64,000 bases of DNA from positions 4,130,001 to 4,194,000 of the forward strand of contig NZ_KI421517.1 of the NCBI RefSeq assembly GCF_000473365.1, read 5' to 3'. Every line of letters begins with the position of its first letter. Positions within the stretch are counted from its first letter, which is position 1. Both the position numbers and the translations under genes were made by a program. The notes under the pieces were generated by a model that saw only the letters and a list, made by a program, of their open reading frames with translations, made no database searches and was not told the DNA's origin. The DNA is from Adhaeribacter aquaticus DSM 16391 (GTDB lineage Bacteria; Bacteroidota; Bacteroidia; Cytophagales; Hymenobacteraceae). Below are positions 26,005 to 35,840 of the stretch, piece by piece.

Positions 26005-27108
26005 TTACAAACGAAAGCCAAAACTTAATACATTAAAATTTGGGCCCCGGTTTTCTTTAAATAAATCCGATAAATTGTATTTAGCAAATAACTCCAGATC
26101 CCGGTAACCAATAGAGAAGCTTAAGCCATATTGAAAATCATCTACGTTATAGCTATTGCGCTCTTTATCTTTATATGTTTTTCCTTCGCGATCATATTTT
26201 AATTTAGAGTGGGTACCTAACCGGTATCCGGCAAAACCACCAAAGCCTAATTTAAATCCTTCTTTACCATTCCGGTCATGAAATTTAAGTAAGCCCATAA
26301 CAGGTATATTTAAAAAGGAAGTAGCTAATTTACTTTTCTCAAATGAGCGGTTGGTTTCTTTTACAATTTCCGTTACGCCGTTATTATCTACTATATAATG
26401 ATTTCTATCGAACATAAAGTTATTAAAAGCTATTTCTACCCCAGGACGGAAGTAAAAAGGGCTTTTTTCGCCTCCCACACGCGTTTGCAGATATTGAGTA
26501 AAACTAAAATACCGCGATCCCATTGGTTTTAAATCATAAAGACCTGGATTATCTGGATTCACATCCCCATTAGCGCCCTGATCTTTTATAAAAGTATTAA
26601 AGCCTAAATCTAAAGTGGATTCAAATTTTGTTCTTTTTAATTTATTTTTTTGTTGCTTAGTAACCCTGATGGAGTCTTTCATTATTTTTTCGTCATACTC
26701 CACCATCACTTTTACCCTGTTATTGCCCTGGCTATTGGTTACTTGTTCGCTCCTGGATACCACCATTATTTTAACCTTTTCCGGCCCATCGCCTTTTTTT
26801 ATTTCTTTAGTAGTATTTACCACCATGGTCTTAGATGTAGGTTGCTGACCGGTAGAGGCTCTTTCGGCTTGTTCAGCATATTTACTCATCAACTCCATTA
26901 AAGAATCAAATTTATACTCCCGCAAAGATTTTAATTGCTCGGTATCTTTTACATAAAGCGTCATGGTAACTCCATTCGGCAACTTAATCAGTATAGTATC
27001 CTGAGTAGGAGTAGGAGCAGGTGTGGTGGTAGAATTAGCTTTAACATGCAGAGAAAAGCTAAAGCCTATAAATAAAAATAGTATAGGAATAAGTACTGAG
27101 CGTTTCAT
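26005..27108 (-). CDS. Outer-membrane beta-barrel protein of a sigma-factor cassette
   Basis: 367 residues with a signal peptide (MKRSVLIPILFLFIGFSFSLHVKA). Residues 30-155 are a hydrophilic, charged periplasmic part. From about residue 160 alternating strands (KFESTLDLGFNTFIK, YLQTRVGGEKSPFYFRPGVEIAFNNFMF, LGFGGFAGYRLGTHSKLKYD, LSFSIGYRDLELFAKYNLSDLF) and a C-terminal aromatic strand, NVLSFGFRL, predict a small porin-like or PorT-like barrel. It is the last gene of the ECF sigma-membrane protein-barrel operon, starting 10 bp after the preceding stop. It could sense envelope state or be the regulated product. Confidence 0.8.
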   Translation of the reverse strand: MKRSVLIPILFLFIGFSFSLHVKANSTTTPAPTPTQDTILIKLPNGVTMTLYVKDTEQLKSLREYKFDSLMELMSKYAEQAERASTGQQPTSKTMVVNTTKEIKKGDGPEKVKIMVVSRSEQVTNSQGNNRVKVMVEYDEKIMKDSIRVTKQQKNKLKRTKFESTLDLGFNTFIKDQGANGDVNPDNPGLYDLKPMGSRYFSFTQYLQTRVGGEKSPFYFRPGVEIAFNNFMFDRNHYIVDNNGVTEIVKETNRSFEKSKLATSFLNIPVMGLLKFHDRNGKEGFKLGFGGFAGYRLGTHSKLKYDREGKTYKDKERNSYNVDDFQYGLSFSIGYRDLELFAKYNLSDLFKENRGPNFNVLSFGFRL

Positions 27109-27118
27109 GTATTTACTA

Positions 27119-27889
27119 TTATAAAGAGATTACTTTTGATATTTTTTCTTTGATGTTTTTGCCTTCCGCATTCATCTTTTCTGTATTTACTCCCAATGCT
27201 GCTAATTCCACCCGTTCCCCGTTTTTCAAATTCCTAGCTTGCTTATAAATTGCCTTTAGCAGACTTTTCTTAGAATTGGGCTGTAGCTCTTCGGCTGAAT
27301 TTCCGTATTCATTCTCTGATGAGCCGTCGCGTTTTATTATTACTTCTATAATATTTACAGCCGACTCTTCAGCTGCTATAGTTGCCACTGCTTCTGAAAT
27401 AGGAGAGCTTTGGTTTAAGTTTACTAGCTCATTTGCCTTATTATCAGACCCATAATATTTAGCCTTATTTTTGTCAGGTACCAATCTCTTTTGTGTGGCC
27501 GCTACAACTGTAGATTCAGGGTTATCTATATCGTGGGCTAAAGCTGCCATAGGAGCAGCATCCTCTTCATTTACCTGGTCTTGTAATATATTGTTTTGAG
27601 CTATAACTGCAGGTTGTTCTATAATCTCCGGGGAAGCAGTACTGACTTGTTCGGGTGGGTTGTTACGGGCAACTAAAGTTGTTTCGGGTTTCACCAGCTT
27701 GTTAAAATACAGGAGCCCCATGATTAATAATACCGAAACACTGGCCGCCACATACAACAACCAAGTATTTTCTCTTTTCTTAGGCGGCTCCATTTTTTGT
27801 TGCAACCGTGCCCAGGCATCAGCCGAGGGGGCGGCGGGCAGCCTCTCCAATTTTTCTTTAAATAATTTATCTATGTCTTCTGGATTCAT
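27119..27889 (-). CDS. Single-pass membrane protein, probable anti-sigma factor
   Basis: 256 residues. The N-terminus MNPEDIDKLFKEKLERLPAAPSADAWARLQQKM is the short cytoplasmic helical segment typical of Bacteroidota proteins encoded after ECF sigma genes. One transmembrane helix follows (NTWLLYVAASVSVLLIMGLLYF, about 42-63), then a long Ala/Glu/Asn-rich periplasmic region with low conservation. The topology and the position four bases after the sigma gene indicate an anti-sigma or sensor role. No zinc-binding anti-sigma motif (HxxxCxxC) is seen. Confidence 0.75.
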   Translation of the reverse strand: MNPEDIDKLFKEKLERLPAAPSADAWARLQQKMEPPKKRENTWLLYVAASVSVLLIMGLLYFNKLVKPETTLVARNNPPEQVSTASPEIIEQPAVIAQNNILQDQVNEEDAAPMAALAHDIDNPESTVVAATQKRLVPDKNKAKYYGSDNKANELVNLNQSSPISEAVATIAAEESAVNIIEVIIKRDGSSENEYGNSAEELQPNSKKSLLKAIYKQARNLKNGERVELAALGVNTEKMNAEGKNIKEKISKVISL

Positions 27890-27892
27890 CTT

Positions 27893-28426
27893 TTAATAAA
27901 CGGTTGTTTCGTTGTCTACTAATCTTTTCTGCAACATAGCCCGGGCTTTACTTAGCTGTGATTTGGAAGTACCCTCAGTTATATCCAGCATTTCAGCTAT
28001 TTCTTTATGCGAATAACCTTCAATGGCATATAAGTTAAATACGGTCCGGTATCCGGCCGGCAAATCGTATAACAGCTTTAGTAAATCTTCTGCGGCCAGG
28101 GCGCTTTCCACGGTAGCATCATTAGGTAACTGAATATGTTCTTTTTCAATAGCCAGGTGCAATGGCTCTTTTTTTCTTAAAAATCCCAAGGCTTCATTAA
28201 TAACTATTCGTTTCATCCAACCTTCAAAACTTCCTTTTTCTTCAAACTGATGAATATTCTGAAAAATCCGCACAAAACCATTCAGCATGATTTCTTCGGC
28301 ATCCATCTCATTTTTTAGGTAGCGGATACAAATACCCAGCATAATACCTGCATAATGCTCATAGAGGTATTTTTGTGCTTTGCCTTCGCCTTTCCGTAAA
28401 GCTTTTAATAATTCGGGTTCGCTCAC
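27893..28426 (-). CDS. ECF-type RNA polymerase sigma factor
   Basis: 177 residues. Region 2 comprises AQKYLYEHYAGIMLGICIRYLKNEMDAEEIMLNGFVRIFQNIHQFEEKGSFEGWMKRIVINEALGFLRKK. Region 4 comprises LLYDLPAGYRTVFNLYAIEGYSHKEIAEMLDITEGTSKSQLSKARAMLQKRL, a helix-turn-helix for the -35 element. There is no region 1 or 3. It directs polymerase to a dedicated promoter set and is probably held by the membrane protein encoded three bases downstream. The target genes probably include its own operon; no matching upstream motif could be identified by eye. Confidence 0.95.
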   Translation of the reverse strand: MSEPELLKALRKGEGKAQKYLYEHYAGIMLGICIRYLKNEMDAEEIMLNGFVRIFQNIHQFEEKGSFEGWMKRIVINEALGFLRKKEPLHLAIEKEHIQLPNDATVESALAAEDLLKLLYDLPAGYRTVFNLYAIEGYSHKEIAEMLDITEGTSKSQLSKARAMLQKRLVDNETTVY

Positions 28427-28678
28427 GCTATTGTAAAAATTTCTATCCGGTACTTTATTCTGCTTTTATTAACTAGATGCAATCATTAGTAGTCAGGTTG
28501 CCTGGAGTAAAAAAATAATTTAAAATAATGATAATTTTAAAGCATTCGGGAAGCTGCAAAGGAATAAGTAAATCTAAAAATTATAGACTTTTGTACTGAA
28601 TAAATAAAAAAATAGAAATAATAGGCCTCATTACAAAAGGTGAGCCAGGCAGGAAAAAGAAAAAAATGGAAATAAAAA

Positions 28679-28698
28679 GGGGAGTATTAATACTCCCC
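28679..28698 (-). terminator. 20-bp perfect palindromic terminator
   Basis: GGGGAGTATTAATACTCCCC is fully self-complementary and, on the minus strand, is followed by TTTTTATTT. It contains the stop codon of the CoA-binding protein gene at its centre. Confidence 0.85.
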
Positions 28699-29049
28699 TG
28701 ATGATAGCATGACTAATGTACAGCCATATACGGGTTCTATACTGGCTTGCCGGGCCAATTCCTCCAATTCACTATTTTCAGTTCCCGGGTTGAAAATTAT
28801 TCGTTTAGGTTTTAAGCTAAGAATATAATCGTACCAGTTTGGTAAGTTACGGGTGCCAACATATAAGGTAACCGTATCCACGTTTTCTATAGGCTTCTGC
28901 CGGTCGGTAATAATTTTCTCACCGGCAACTTCACCTTCCCGGATACCAACCGGAACTACTTCATGGCCAAATCTTTTTAATTTATTTGCTGCTAAATAAG
29001 CAAATCGCGAAGGATTATCGGTAGCACCTAATACAACTGTTTTTTTCAT
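28687..29049 (-). CDS. CoA-binding domain protein (YccU type)
   Basis: 120 residues, a single Rossmann-like CoA-binding domain. MKKTVVLGATDNPSRFAYLAANKLKRFGHEVVPVG provides the nucleotide loop, and VTLYVGTRNLPNWYDYILSLKPKRIIFNPGTEN the second half of the fold. The family resembles the N-terminal part of succinyl-CoA synthetase alpha but has no catalytic domain, so it may be a regulatory or carrier protein. It lies 77 bp from the flavoprotein gene in the same direction. A perfect palindrome covers its stop codon. Confidence 0.88.
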   Translation of the reverse strand: MKKTVVLGATDNPSRFAYLAANKLKRFGHEVVPVGIREGEVAGEKIITDRQKPIENVDTVTLYVGTRNLPNWYDYILSLKPKRIIFNPGTENSELEELARQASIEPVYGCTLVMLSSGEY

Positions 29050-29126
29050 CTTCCATTAACTTTAACTGTTAGAGGTTGCTACTAAAACCTAATTCAGCAT
29101 CAACCTAAACAACTTTGTTTTTAAAC

Positions 29127-30695
29127 TTATTTACGAACCTGGGCAAAAATCATTTCAGCACAACGTTCGCCATCCATAGCGGCAGAAACAATTCCGCCGG
29201 CATAACCAGCTCCTTCGCCACACGGATAAAGTTTTTTAATTTGTACGTGTTCCAGCGATTCTTTATCGCGTGGAATTCTTACGGGAGAAGAAGTTCGGCT
29301 TTCCACGCCAATAATTTGAGCATCGTTGGTCAGGTAGCCTTTCATTTTAGTACCAAATTGCTTAAACCCTTCCTGCAACCGATAACCAATATGTTTTGGC
29401 AGTAATTGATGCATATCAACAGAAGTCAAGCCCGGCTGATAGGAAGTATCTAAAAGACTGGAAGATGTTTTTTGTTGGGTAAAATCTAGTAAACGCTGCG
29501 CCGGAGCAGCTTGGGTGCCACCGCCCATCTGGAAAGCTTTTTGTTCTAAAGCCTGTTGCATTTTGAGCCCGGCTAATGGCCCGTATTTCTGAACGTCTAA
29601 ATCTTCTAAATCAATGGCTACTACAATACCTGAATTAGCAAATTTAGAATCTCGCCGGCTTGGAGACATACCGTTTACCACTATTTCGCCAGGAGCGGTG
29701 GCCGAAGGTACAATAAAGCCGCCCGGGCACATACAGAACGAAAATATACCCCGTTGCTTTTTATCCAGTACTACCTGATGTACTAACGCATAGGAAGAAG
29801 CTGGCAGGTAAGGCCCCCGATTATCACATTTATACTGTACCTGATCAATCAGTGATTGCTGGTGCTCTACCCGAACGCCCATAGCAAAAGGCTTGGCTTC
29901 TATGGTAATATTTTTAGCGAACAACAATTCATAAATATCCCGGGCCGAATGTCCAGTAGCTAAAATAACTGCTTCCCCTTCAATTTTATCACCGTGTTGG
30001 GTAATAATACCCTTCATGGTTTCACCTTGTAACATAAAATCTGTTACCCGGGTATCAAAATGGATTTCTCCGCCGGCGTTAAGAATTGTCTCCCGCATGT
30101 TGGCAATAATAACCGGTAATTTATTGGTACCTATGTGGGGGTGCGCATCAAATAAAATATCAGGGGTGGCTCCGTGTTGCACCAAGATTTGCAGCACCCG
30201 GTTTATATCGCCTCTTTTTTTGGAACGGGTATAAAGCTTACCATCTGAATAAGTACCGGCTCCACCTTCGCCAAAACAATAGTTGGAATCAGGATTAACT
30301 ACGTGATCTTTATTGATAGCAGCCAAATCCCGCCGGCGGGTTCTAACATCTTTACCCCGCTCCAGTACTATGGGTTTTAACCCTAATTCAATACACCTTA
30401 AGGCGGCAAAAAGGCCAGCCGGACCAGCACCTACAATAACTACTGGTTTGCTAGATTTTACATCCGGGTACTGAAACTTCTGCTGGATTATATCAGTAGG
30501 AGGGGTTGCTGTATAAACATCAGCTTTAATGCGCAGAAGAACTTGTTTCCCCCTGGCATCAATCGAGCGCTTTTGTTTATGAATATACTTTACGGATTCA
30601 GCAGGAATACTAGAGGCACGGATAATTTCTTCTTGAAGTAGTTCTGAGTTATAGGCTACTTCTGGTGTTACCACCAGTTCTATTTCTTTTTTCAT
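29127..30695 (-). CDS. COG2509-type FAD-dependent oxidoreductase of unknown substrate
   Basis: 522 residues. The N-terminal 80 residues are a family-specific alpha/beta module (LLQEEIIRASSIPAESVKYIHKQKRSIDARG). The FAD motif PVVIVGAGPAGLFAALRCIELGLKPIVLERG follows (about 84-114), then NYCFGEGGAGTYSDGKLYTR, the signature of this uncharacterised dehydrogenase group. Later segments are VILATGHSARDIYELL, GVRVEHQQ, FCMCPGGFIVPSA and the C-terminal LYPCGEGAGYAGGIVSAAMDGERCAE. It is cytoplasmic. Reaction and physiological role are unknown; related proteins were annotated loosely as dehydrogenases. Confidence 0.9.
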   Translation of the reverse strand: MKKEIELVVTPEVAYNSELLQEEIIRASSIPAESVKYIHKQKRSIDARGKQVLLRIKADVYTATPPTDIIQQKFQYPDVKSSKPVVIVGAGPAGLFAALRCIELGLKPIVLERGKDVRTRRRDLAAINKDHVVNPDSNYCFGEGGAGTYSDGKLYTRSKKRGDINRVLQILVQHGATPDILFDAHPHIGTNKLPVIIANMRETILNAGGEIHFDTRVTDFMLQGETMKGIITQHGDKIEGEAVILATGHSARDIYELLFAKNITIEAKPFAMGVRVEHQQSLIDQVQYKCDNRGPYLPASSYALVHQVVLDKKQRGIFSFCMCPGGFIVPSATAPGEIVVNGMSPSRRDSKFANSGIVVAIDLEDLDVQKYGPLAGLKMQQALEQKAFQMGGGTQAAPAQRLLDFTQQKTSSSLLDTSYQPGLTSVDMHQLLPKHIGYRLQEGFKQFGTKMKGYLTNDAQIIGVESRTSSPVRIPRDKESLEHVQIKKLYPCGEGAGYAGGIVSAAMDGERCAEMIFAQVRK

Positions 30696-30936
30696 TTCGT
30701 TCGGTAAGGGAGTTAGCCTTAAATCGATTGTTTCAGATAAATTTCAAACTCCTCGTGGAAGGATATTTTTCATAAAACAAATAAGATTTTACTAAAATTC
30801 ATAATCAAGCCTTGCCAATAAAAGAAAATTGTAACAGGAGGAAGCCTAACAAATGAAACCTGCCGAGTAATAGCAGAGCTCAGGTATAATAATATTAAAT
30901 AAATGGTATATTAGAGAAGCTTAAAAAGCAGCTTGT

Positions 30937-32550
30937 ATGAAAACGGAAAGCAATAAATACCTTTGGTGGCAGCAAGGCATTATTTACCAGATTTACCCCC
31001 GATCTTACCAGGATAGTAATGCTGATGGAGTTGGCGATTTAAAAGGTATTATATCCAGGTTAGATTATATAAAAGAATTAGGCATCAAGGCTATCTGGGT
31101 TTCCCCTGTTTTTCCTTCCCCAATGGCCGATTTTGGTTATGATATTTCAGATTATAAAAATATTCATCCTTTGTTTGGCAACCTGAATGATTTTGACCAG
31201 TTGCTACAAGAAGTACATGCCCGGGATATGAAATTAATTCTGGATTTTGTTCCCAATCATTCCTCCGATCAGCACCCTTGGTTTATAGAAAGCCGTTCTT
31301 CCCGAAATAACCCAAAGCGGGATTGGTATATCTGGAAAGATCCAAAACCAGATGGCTCTGAACCTAATAACTGGCAGTCTATGTTTGGCGGAAGTGCCTG
31401 GCAATGGGATGGAAATACAAGCCAATATTACTACCATTCCTTTTTGAAGGAGCAACCCGACTTAAATTGGCGGAACCCGGATGTACAATATGCCATGCTG
31501 GATGTGATGCGCTTTTGGTTTAATAAAGGAATTGATGGGTTTCGGATAGATGTTTTATGGCATTTAATGAAAGATCCTGAATTTCGGGATAATCCTGTGA
31601 ATCCTGATTATCGACCGGGCCAACCCTCCTTTAACAAATACATCCAGGTGAACAACAGTGATGGTCCAGATGTGTTAGAGGTTGTCAGGCGGATGCGCAT
31701 GCTCACTAACGTGCATAAAGATCGTGTTTTGATAGGGGAGATTTATTTACCCTTAGACAAACTCATGAAATATTATGGGCAGCATAACAAAGGCGTGCAC
31801 CTACCTTTTAATTTCCTACTGTTATCCCTGCCATGGGAGGCAGATAAAATTGCCGCCAGTATAACACAATATGAAGCCGCCCTACCACCTAATGGCTGGC
31901 CCAATTGGGTACTTGGCAACCATGACCAGGTACGGATTGCCAGCCGAGTAGGACTGGCCCAGGCCCGAATAGCCGCCATGCTTCTGCTAACCTTACGCGG
32001 CACGCCCACTATTTATTATGGCGATGAAATAGGTATGCACGATGTTCCTATTCCGGAAGAAGAAGTACAAGATCCACAGGGTCTTAATATGCCGGAGCTG
32101 AACGTAAGCCGGGACCCAGCCCGAACACCCATGCAATGGAGCGAATACCGGTATGCTGGCTTTTCCCCTCATAAACCCTGGCTTCGCCTACCAGATAACT
32201 ACAAAAGGTTAAATGTAAGTGTGCAGGAGGGAAGGCGCTTGTCTATGTTAAACTTGTACAAGAGGCTTATATCCTTCCGGCAAAAAGAACCAGCCCTTAT
32301 GGTAGGCTCCTACACCCAGGTCTATGCCGATAAGCAACAATTAGCTTTTTTACGAACGTATGGCAAAACCCAATTCCTAGTAGTATTAAATTTAACTCAC
32401 CGGCCATGCTACTTTAAACCGAAAGACTTTCGGTTTAGCGGCAAAATAGAATTGGCCACTTACCCTGAGCCTGAAGGCAAAATGGTTAAAAATGTAATAA
32501 ACTTAAGTGGCGATGAAGGAGTAATTGTCCGGTTACATGACGCAAGATAG
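30937..32550 (+). CDS. GH13 alpha-glucosidase (oligo-1,6-glucosidase-like)
   Basis: 537 residues, a GH13 family barrel starting WWQQGIIYQIYPRSYQDSNADGVGDLKGII. Catalytic residues are Asp205 (GIDGFRIDVLWH), Glu268 (VLIGEIYLP) and Asp330 (LGNHDQVRI). The motif ILDFVPNHSS and the ISDY region fit GH13 enzymes acting on short alpha-glucans or on sucrose-like substrates. No signal peptide, so it works in the cytoplasm on imported sugars. No transporter or polysaccharide-utilisation genes adjoin it. Exact linkage specificity (alpha-1,4 or 1,6, or trehalose) cannot be fixed from sequence. Confidence 0.93.
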   Translation: MKTESNKYLWWQQGIIYQIYPRSYQDSNADGVGDLKGIISRLDYIKELGIKAIWVSPVFPSPMADFGYDISDYKNIHPLFGNLNDFDQLLQEVHARDMKLILDFVPNHSSDQHPWFIESRSSRNNPKRDWYIWKDPKPDGSEPNNWQSMFGGSAWQWDGNTSQYYYHSFLKEQPDLNWRNPDVQYAMLDVMRFWFNKGIDGFRIDVLWHLMKDPEFRDNPVNPDYRPGQPSFNKYIQVNNSDGPDVLEVVRRMRMLTNVHKDRVLIGEIYLPLDKLMKYYGQHNKGVHLPFNFLLLSLPWEADKIAASITQYEAALPPNGWPNWVLGNHDQVRIASRVGLAQARIAAMLLLTLRGTPTIYYGDEIGMHDVPIPEEEVQDPQGLNMPELNVSRDPARTPMQWSEYRYAGFSPHKPWLRLPDNYKRLNVSVQEGRRLSMLNLYKRLISFRQKEPALMVGSYTQVYADKQQLAFLRTYGKTQFLVVLNLTHRPCYFKPKDFRFSGKIELATYPEPEGKMVKNVINLSGDEGVIVRLHDAR

Positions 32551-32591
32551 CTAGGAATTAAATTTCGGAATATATAAAGCCAGATTTTTAC

Positions 32592-35500
32592 CTACTGAAT
32601 GGCTAATTTTAAAGTAAAAGTTTGGCTGGCATTATGGCCGGTAAGTAAATAAATACCAGGTAAAACACCAGCTGGTAATTGAATAGCAAGGTTATTGGTG
32701 CCAGGCTTCAGCAACTTCTGATCCTGGAAAACTACTTTCCCAGCGACATCTTTCAATTCCAGGTTTATCTTTCCTTCCGATTTATCGGCAGCTACCGTTA
32801 CCATAAAGGATCCTTTATTAGGGTTTGGATAAACAGAAGCCGGTGCAAATTGTTCCGAAAAGCGAACCACTTTTGGTCCGTAATACTGAGAAGTGCCATC
32901 TAAATCCATTTGTTTTAATCGGTAGTAGCGGGTCCCCGATTTTCCTTTTTCCTGATCTATAAACCGGTAACTCTTAACACCCATGGTTTTGGAAACTTTA
33001 GGCGCTACAAAGCCAAGCTTTTTGTATACTTCTCCATTTTGTGAAACCTCAACCTCTATTCCTGCATTATTTATTTCGGCAGCTGTTTCCCAGGTAAGCC
33101 AGGTCTCTTGCCCTTTTTTAAATGCCTGGAATGATAATAAGGTTATTGGCAAGGGAGTATATTCTTTAGGAGCGGCAGCCGTCCACCTGGAAAAACCTTC
33201 AATACCGCTTTGCTTTACCTGGTATACCTCCTCGCTCTGGTCGGCCGTAGAATTAGTCTGCAAGGTCCAGGTATTGCCCTTATCGGTTGATCTATATAAG
33301 TAAAGCGAATTCTTTACCTGCCCGTTTAATTCATGAGGAAGATATTGAAAAGTCATAGTAGCATTTAAACCCGTATTTTGCCCAGATACAACCTGAATAT
33401 CAAAATATCGGTTGATAGAAGCTATCGTACTGGTTCCGTTTACTCCGGTTGTCCTGGTAACTTCTACCAAGCCAGGAGCAGTTGGAAGGGTAAGCGTTAA
33501 GCCAATATTTTGAAAGGAATGATTTAAAGCCCCATTTGTAAAATCATGAGAAGCTTTAACTTGACCATTTATATAAGCAGTACTACTTTCGGCCAGGGAA
33601 GCATGGGCACCTAATGTAACTGAAAAATTTCCTGTATGTAAGATTCCATTGGTAAGGGTGAGAGCTCCGTTTACCTGAATAGGGTCTTTTAAAGTAATCC
33701 CGCTCTTATTCTGTAGTTGTAAATCCTGAAATATACCTTTCCTAATTTCCTGCGTGGCATTTCCAGTTAGGGTTATGGATCCTCCTTGGGAGAGCAGGCT
33801 TACCTCCAGGTTTCCTCCTATCTTTAGTGTACCCGCCGTTTGCACAAAGGATCCGTTACCTGTAATTTTGCCGGATATAATTAAATTACCACCTGTCTGG
33901 TTTATTTGGCCGTGAAGAGTTATTTGCCCTACCGAAATATTTTGCACATGAAGTATTTCTGGATAGTGCGATAATCCTGCTGGAATAGTAATGGCCGTAT
34001 TTTCGTCAGGTACAATACCTGAGGTCCAGTTTTGCGGGTCCTGCCAATTGGTAGATAATCCTGCCCAGCTATTTATGATCCCTGAAGCAATCAGCGAAAA
34101 ATCCTGGGCATTGTTCCTTAATTCCTTTTTATGTTTTATAGTAATGGTATAGGCCTCTCCGGGTACCGGATCAGTAATTAAAATCTGTTCTACATTGTCC
34201 CGGATATTATCTCCTCTGGTTGCAGGATTAGCCGGAGCATCCGGATTTAAAATCCAGGGCATATGGGTTTCACTTCCATGGATTACCCGGACATCTAAAT
34301 CATTTACTAAACTGGGTGTCCGGTTATTTAAGGTGGTAGGCACCAATGGTAAAACAGGTCCGGCTGGATCGGTCCAGCTAATAGTGATGCGCAGAGGTTC
34401 TGTACCAGCAGCTACTACAGTTTTAGTAAATGTCTGCCCTTGGGTTAGGGTAGTTTCGGTAAGTACATGTTTTTGCCCTGAATTGGCTATTACCTTGGCA
34501 GCCTTCCCTGTATCCATTACTCCCCAGCCATATATATAATCAGGTCCTGGGGCCGAACCGCTTTCATTGGCAGTATGTATAGCTACTCCTTTCAAGGTAG
34601 CAGCCCGCATAAACTTACCATCATTTAAATTCCCGAAATGCTCTTGCAATAGAAACAAAGAGCCAGCAATATTTGGGGCTGCCATGGAAGTTCCTGAACC
34701 ACTATAATACGTTTCATCCGAGCCCGCTCCACTGGAGGTAACCCGAATACCATTGCCTACCAAATCTGGTTTAATCCGGCCATCATCAGTAGGGCCCCAA
34801 CTACTAAAATATGCTCCCTTTACATCGGTGGGACTAGTATAACCATTAGCTATTTCAGCTATAGCTCCTACAGTTAGAATATTTTTAGCTACACTATGAT
34901 CCGGAATTACATCGTAACCCGAATATCTCCGCATATCAGCCGTACGACCAGTTTCTATTAATTCCCAGGTTCCAAGAGTCGGGTTATATCGATAATAAGG
35001 AGTTCCCACAGCTGGTTCTGCCATATTATTACTGTTCCCAGCGGCTTTTACCATTAAATAATAAGGCGCTTTGAAAGCAATATCATCCCAAATCTGAGCA
35101 TAATAGTCGTAGTACCCAAAGTAAACGTCCTCTGTTTGGCTTACCTCAACATCACCCAGCCAATACCAGTTTCCCCCCATGTATTGCCAACCGGCTATAT
35201 ACCCGTAAGAATGGTTGGACACTAACAGTTCTTTAGCCGCCGCCGCAATTTCAGAAAGGTCGTTATCAAAATACCAGGACTGTAAGTTTGGGGCTGCAAA
35301 AGACATACCTTTGGCTAAAGGATATATTCCCTGGTTGATCATTGTTCCCGCAACGTGGGTGGCATGGTCACTGTTATTTAAATAATTATCCCGGTTTACA
35401 ATCCGGCCAACCATTTCCTGATGCGAAGGACGGACAGCGCCACCATCCCAGATTCCTAATTTACCGGATAGAAATGAACTAGCGCCACTTAAAGAGAATC

Positions 35501-35840
35501 CGGATGCTCCGCCAGCCCATACATTCGAGGTATTGGTAGTTACTGCAGATAATAAATTTTGGTGAGTGGCATAATACACCGGACGGCCAGTTGAGGTAAG
35601 GCCCTGCAAGGAAATGGAAGCACCAGTAGGAGTGGTTTCATTAATGATCCATTTATACTTTTTAGCTTTCTCTAATGCTTTAGTACGGGTGGCTTTATAT
35701 TTTGCTTCCTGCTCTTTAGCTATGTTTTCTAAAGCCTGTTTATTTGTAACAGCAATCCGTCCTTGTTGGCCTAAGGCATCTTGCTTTAAGAAAAAACAGA
35801 AAATGAAAAATGGAAGAATTAAAGGTAAAAATTTATGCAT
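32592..35840 (-). CDS. Secreted subtilisin-like (S8) serine protease with T9SS sorting domain
   Basis: 1082 residues. The signal peptide covers about residues 1-25 (MHKFLPLILPFFIFCFFLKQ). The S8 catalytic triad is Asp132 (LGIWDGG), His159 (DHATHVAGTM) and Ser385 (GSGTSMAAPNIAG). A P/proprotein-like beta domain (about 450-590) and repeat-rich beta segments (about 600-760) follow. The end, SVYPNPNKGSFMVTV to the C-terminus, is a type A C-terminal sorting domain, which directs export through the type IX secretion system and removal of the domain at the surface. It should degrade extracellular protein. The gene is monocistronic. Confidence 0.93.
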   Translation of the reverse strand: MHKFLPLILPFFIFCFFLKQDALGQQGRIAVTNKQALENIAKEQEAKYKATRTKALEKAKKYKWIINETTPTGASISLQGLTSTGRPVYYATHQNLLSAVTTNTSNVWAGGASGFSLSGASSFLSGKLGIWDGGAVRPSHQEMVGRIVNRDNYLNNSDHATHVAGTMINQGIYPLAKGMSFAAPNLQSWYFDNDLSEIAAAAKELLVSNHSYGYIAGWQYMGGNWYWLGDVEVSQTEDVYFGYYDYYAQIWDDIAFKAPYYLMVKAAGNSNNMAEPAVGTPYYRYNPTLGTWELIETGRTADMRRYSGYDVIPDHSVAKNILTVGAIAEIANGYTSPTDVKGAYFSSWGPTDDGRIKPDLVGNGIRVTSSGAGSDETYYSGSGTSMAAPNIAGSLFLLQEHFGNLNDGKFMRAATLKGVAIHTANESGSAPGPDYIYGWGVMDTGKAAKVIANSGQKHVLTETTLTQGQTFTKTVVAAGTEPLRITISWTDPAGPVLPLVPTTLNNRTPSLVNDLDVRVIHGSETHMPWILNPDAPANPATRGDNIRDNVEQILITDPVPGEAYTITIKHKKELRNNAQDFSLIASGIINSWAGLSTNWQDPQNWTSGIVPDENTAITIPAGLSHYPEILHVQNISVGQITLHGQINQTGGNLIISGKITGNGSFVQTAGTLKIGGNLEVSLLSQGGSITLTGNATQEIRKGIFQDLQLQNKSGITLKDPIQVNGALTLTNGILHTGNFSVTLGAHASLAESSTAYINGQVKASHDFTNGALNHSFQNIGLTLTLPTAPGLVEVTRTTGVNGTSTIASINRYFDIQVVSGQNTGLNATMTFQYLPHELNGQVKNSLYLYRSTDKGNTWTLQTNSTADQSEEVYQVKQSGIEGFSRWTAAAPKEYTPLPITLLSFQAFKKGQETWLTWETAAEINNAGIEVEVSQNGEVYKKLGFVAPKVSKTMGVKSYRFIDQEKGKSGTRYYRLKQMDLDGTSQYYGPKVVRFSEQFAPASVYPNPNKGSFMVTVAADKSEGKINLELKDVAGKVVFQDQKLLKPGTNNLAIQLPAGVLPGIYLLTGHNASQTFTLKLAIQ

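Noticed and set aside
34195-34539. Plus-strand 114-residue frame antisense to the S8 protease
   Set aside because: The opposite strand encodes protease segments with clear homology; the frame is a by-product of codon bias.
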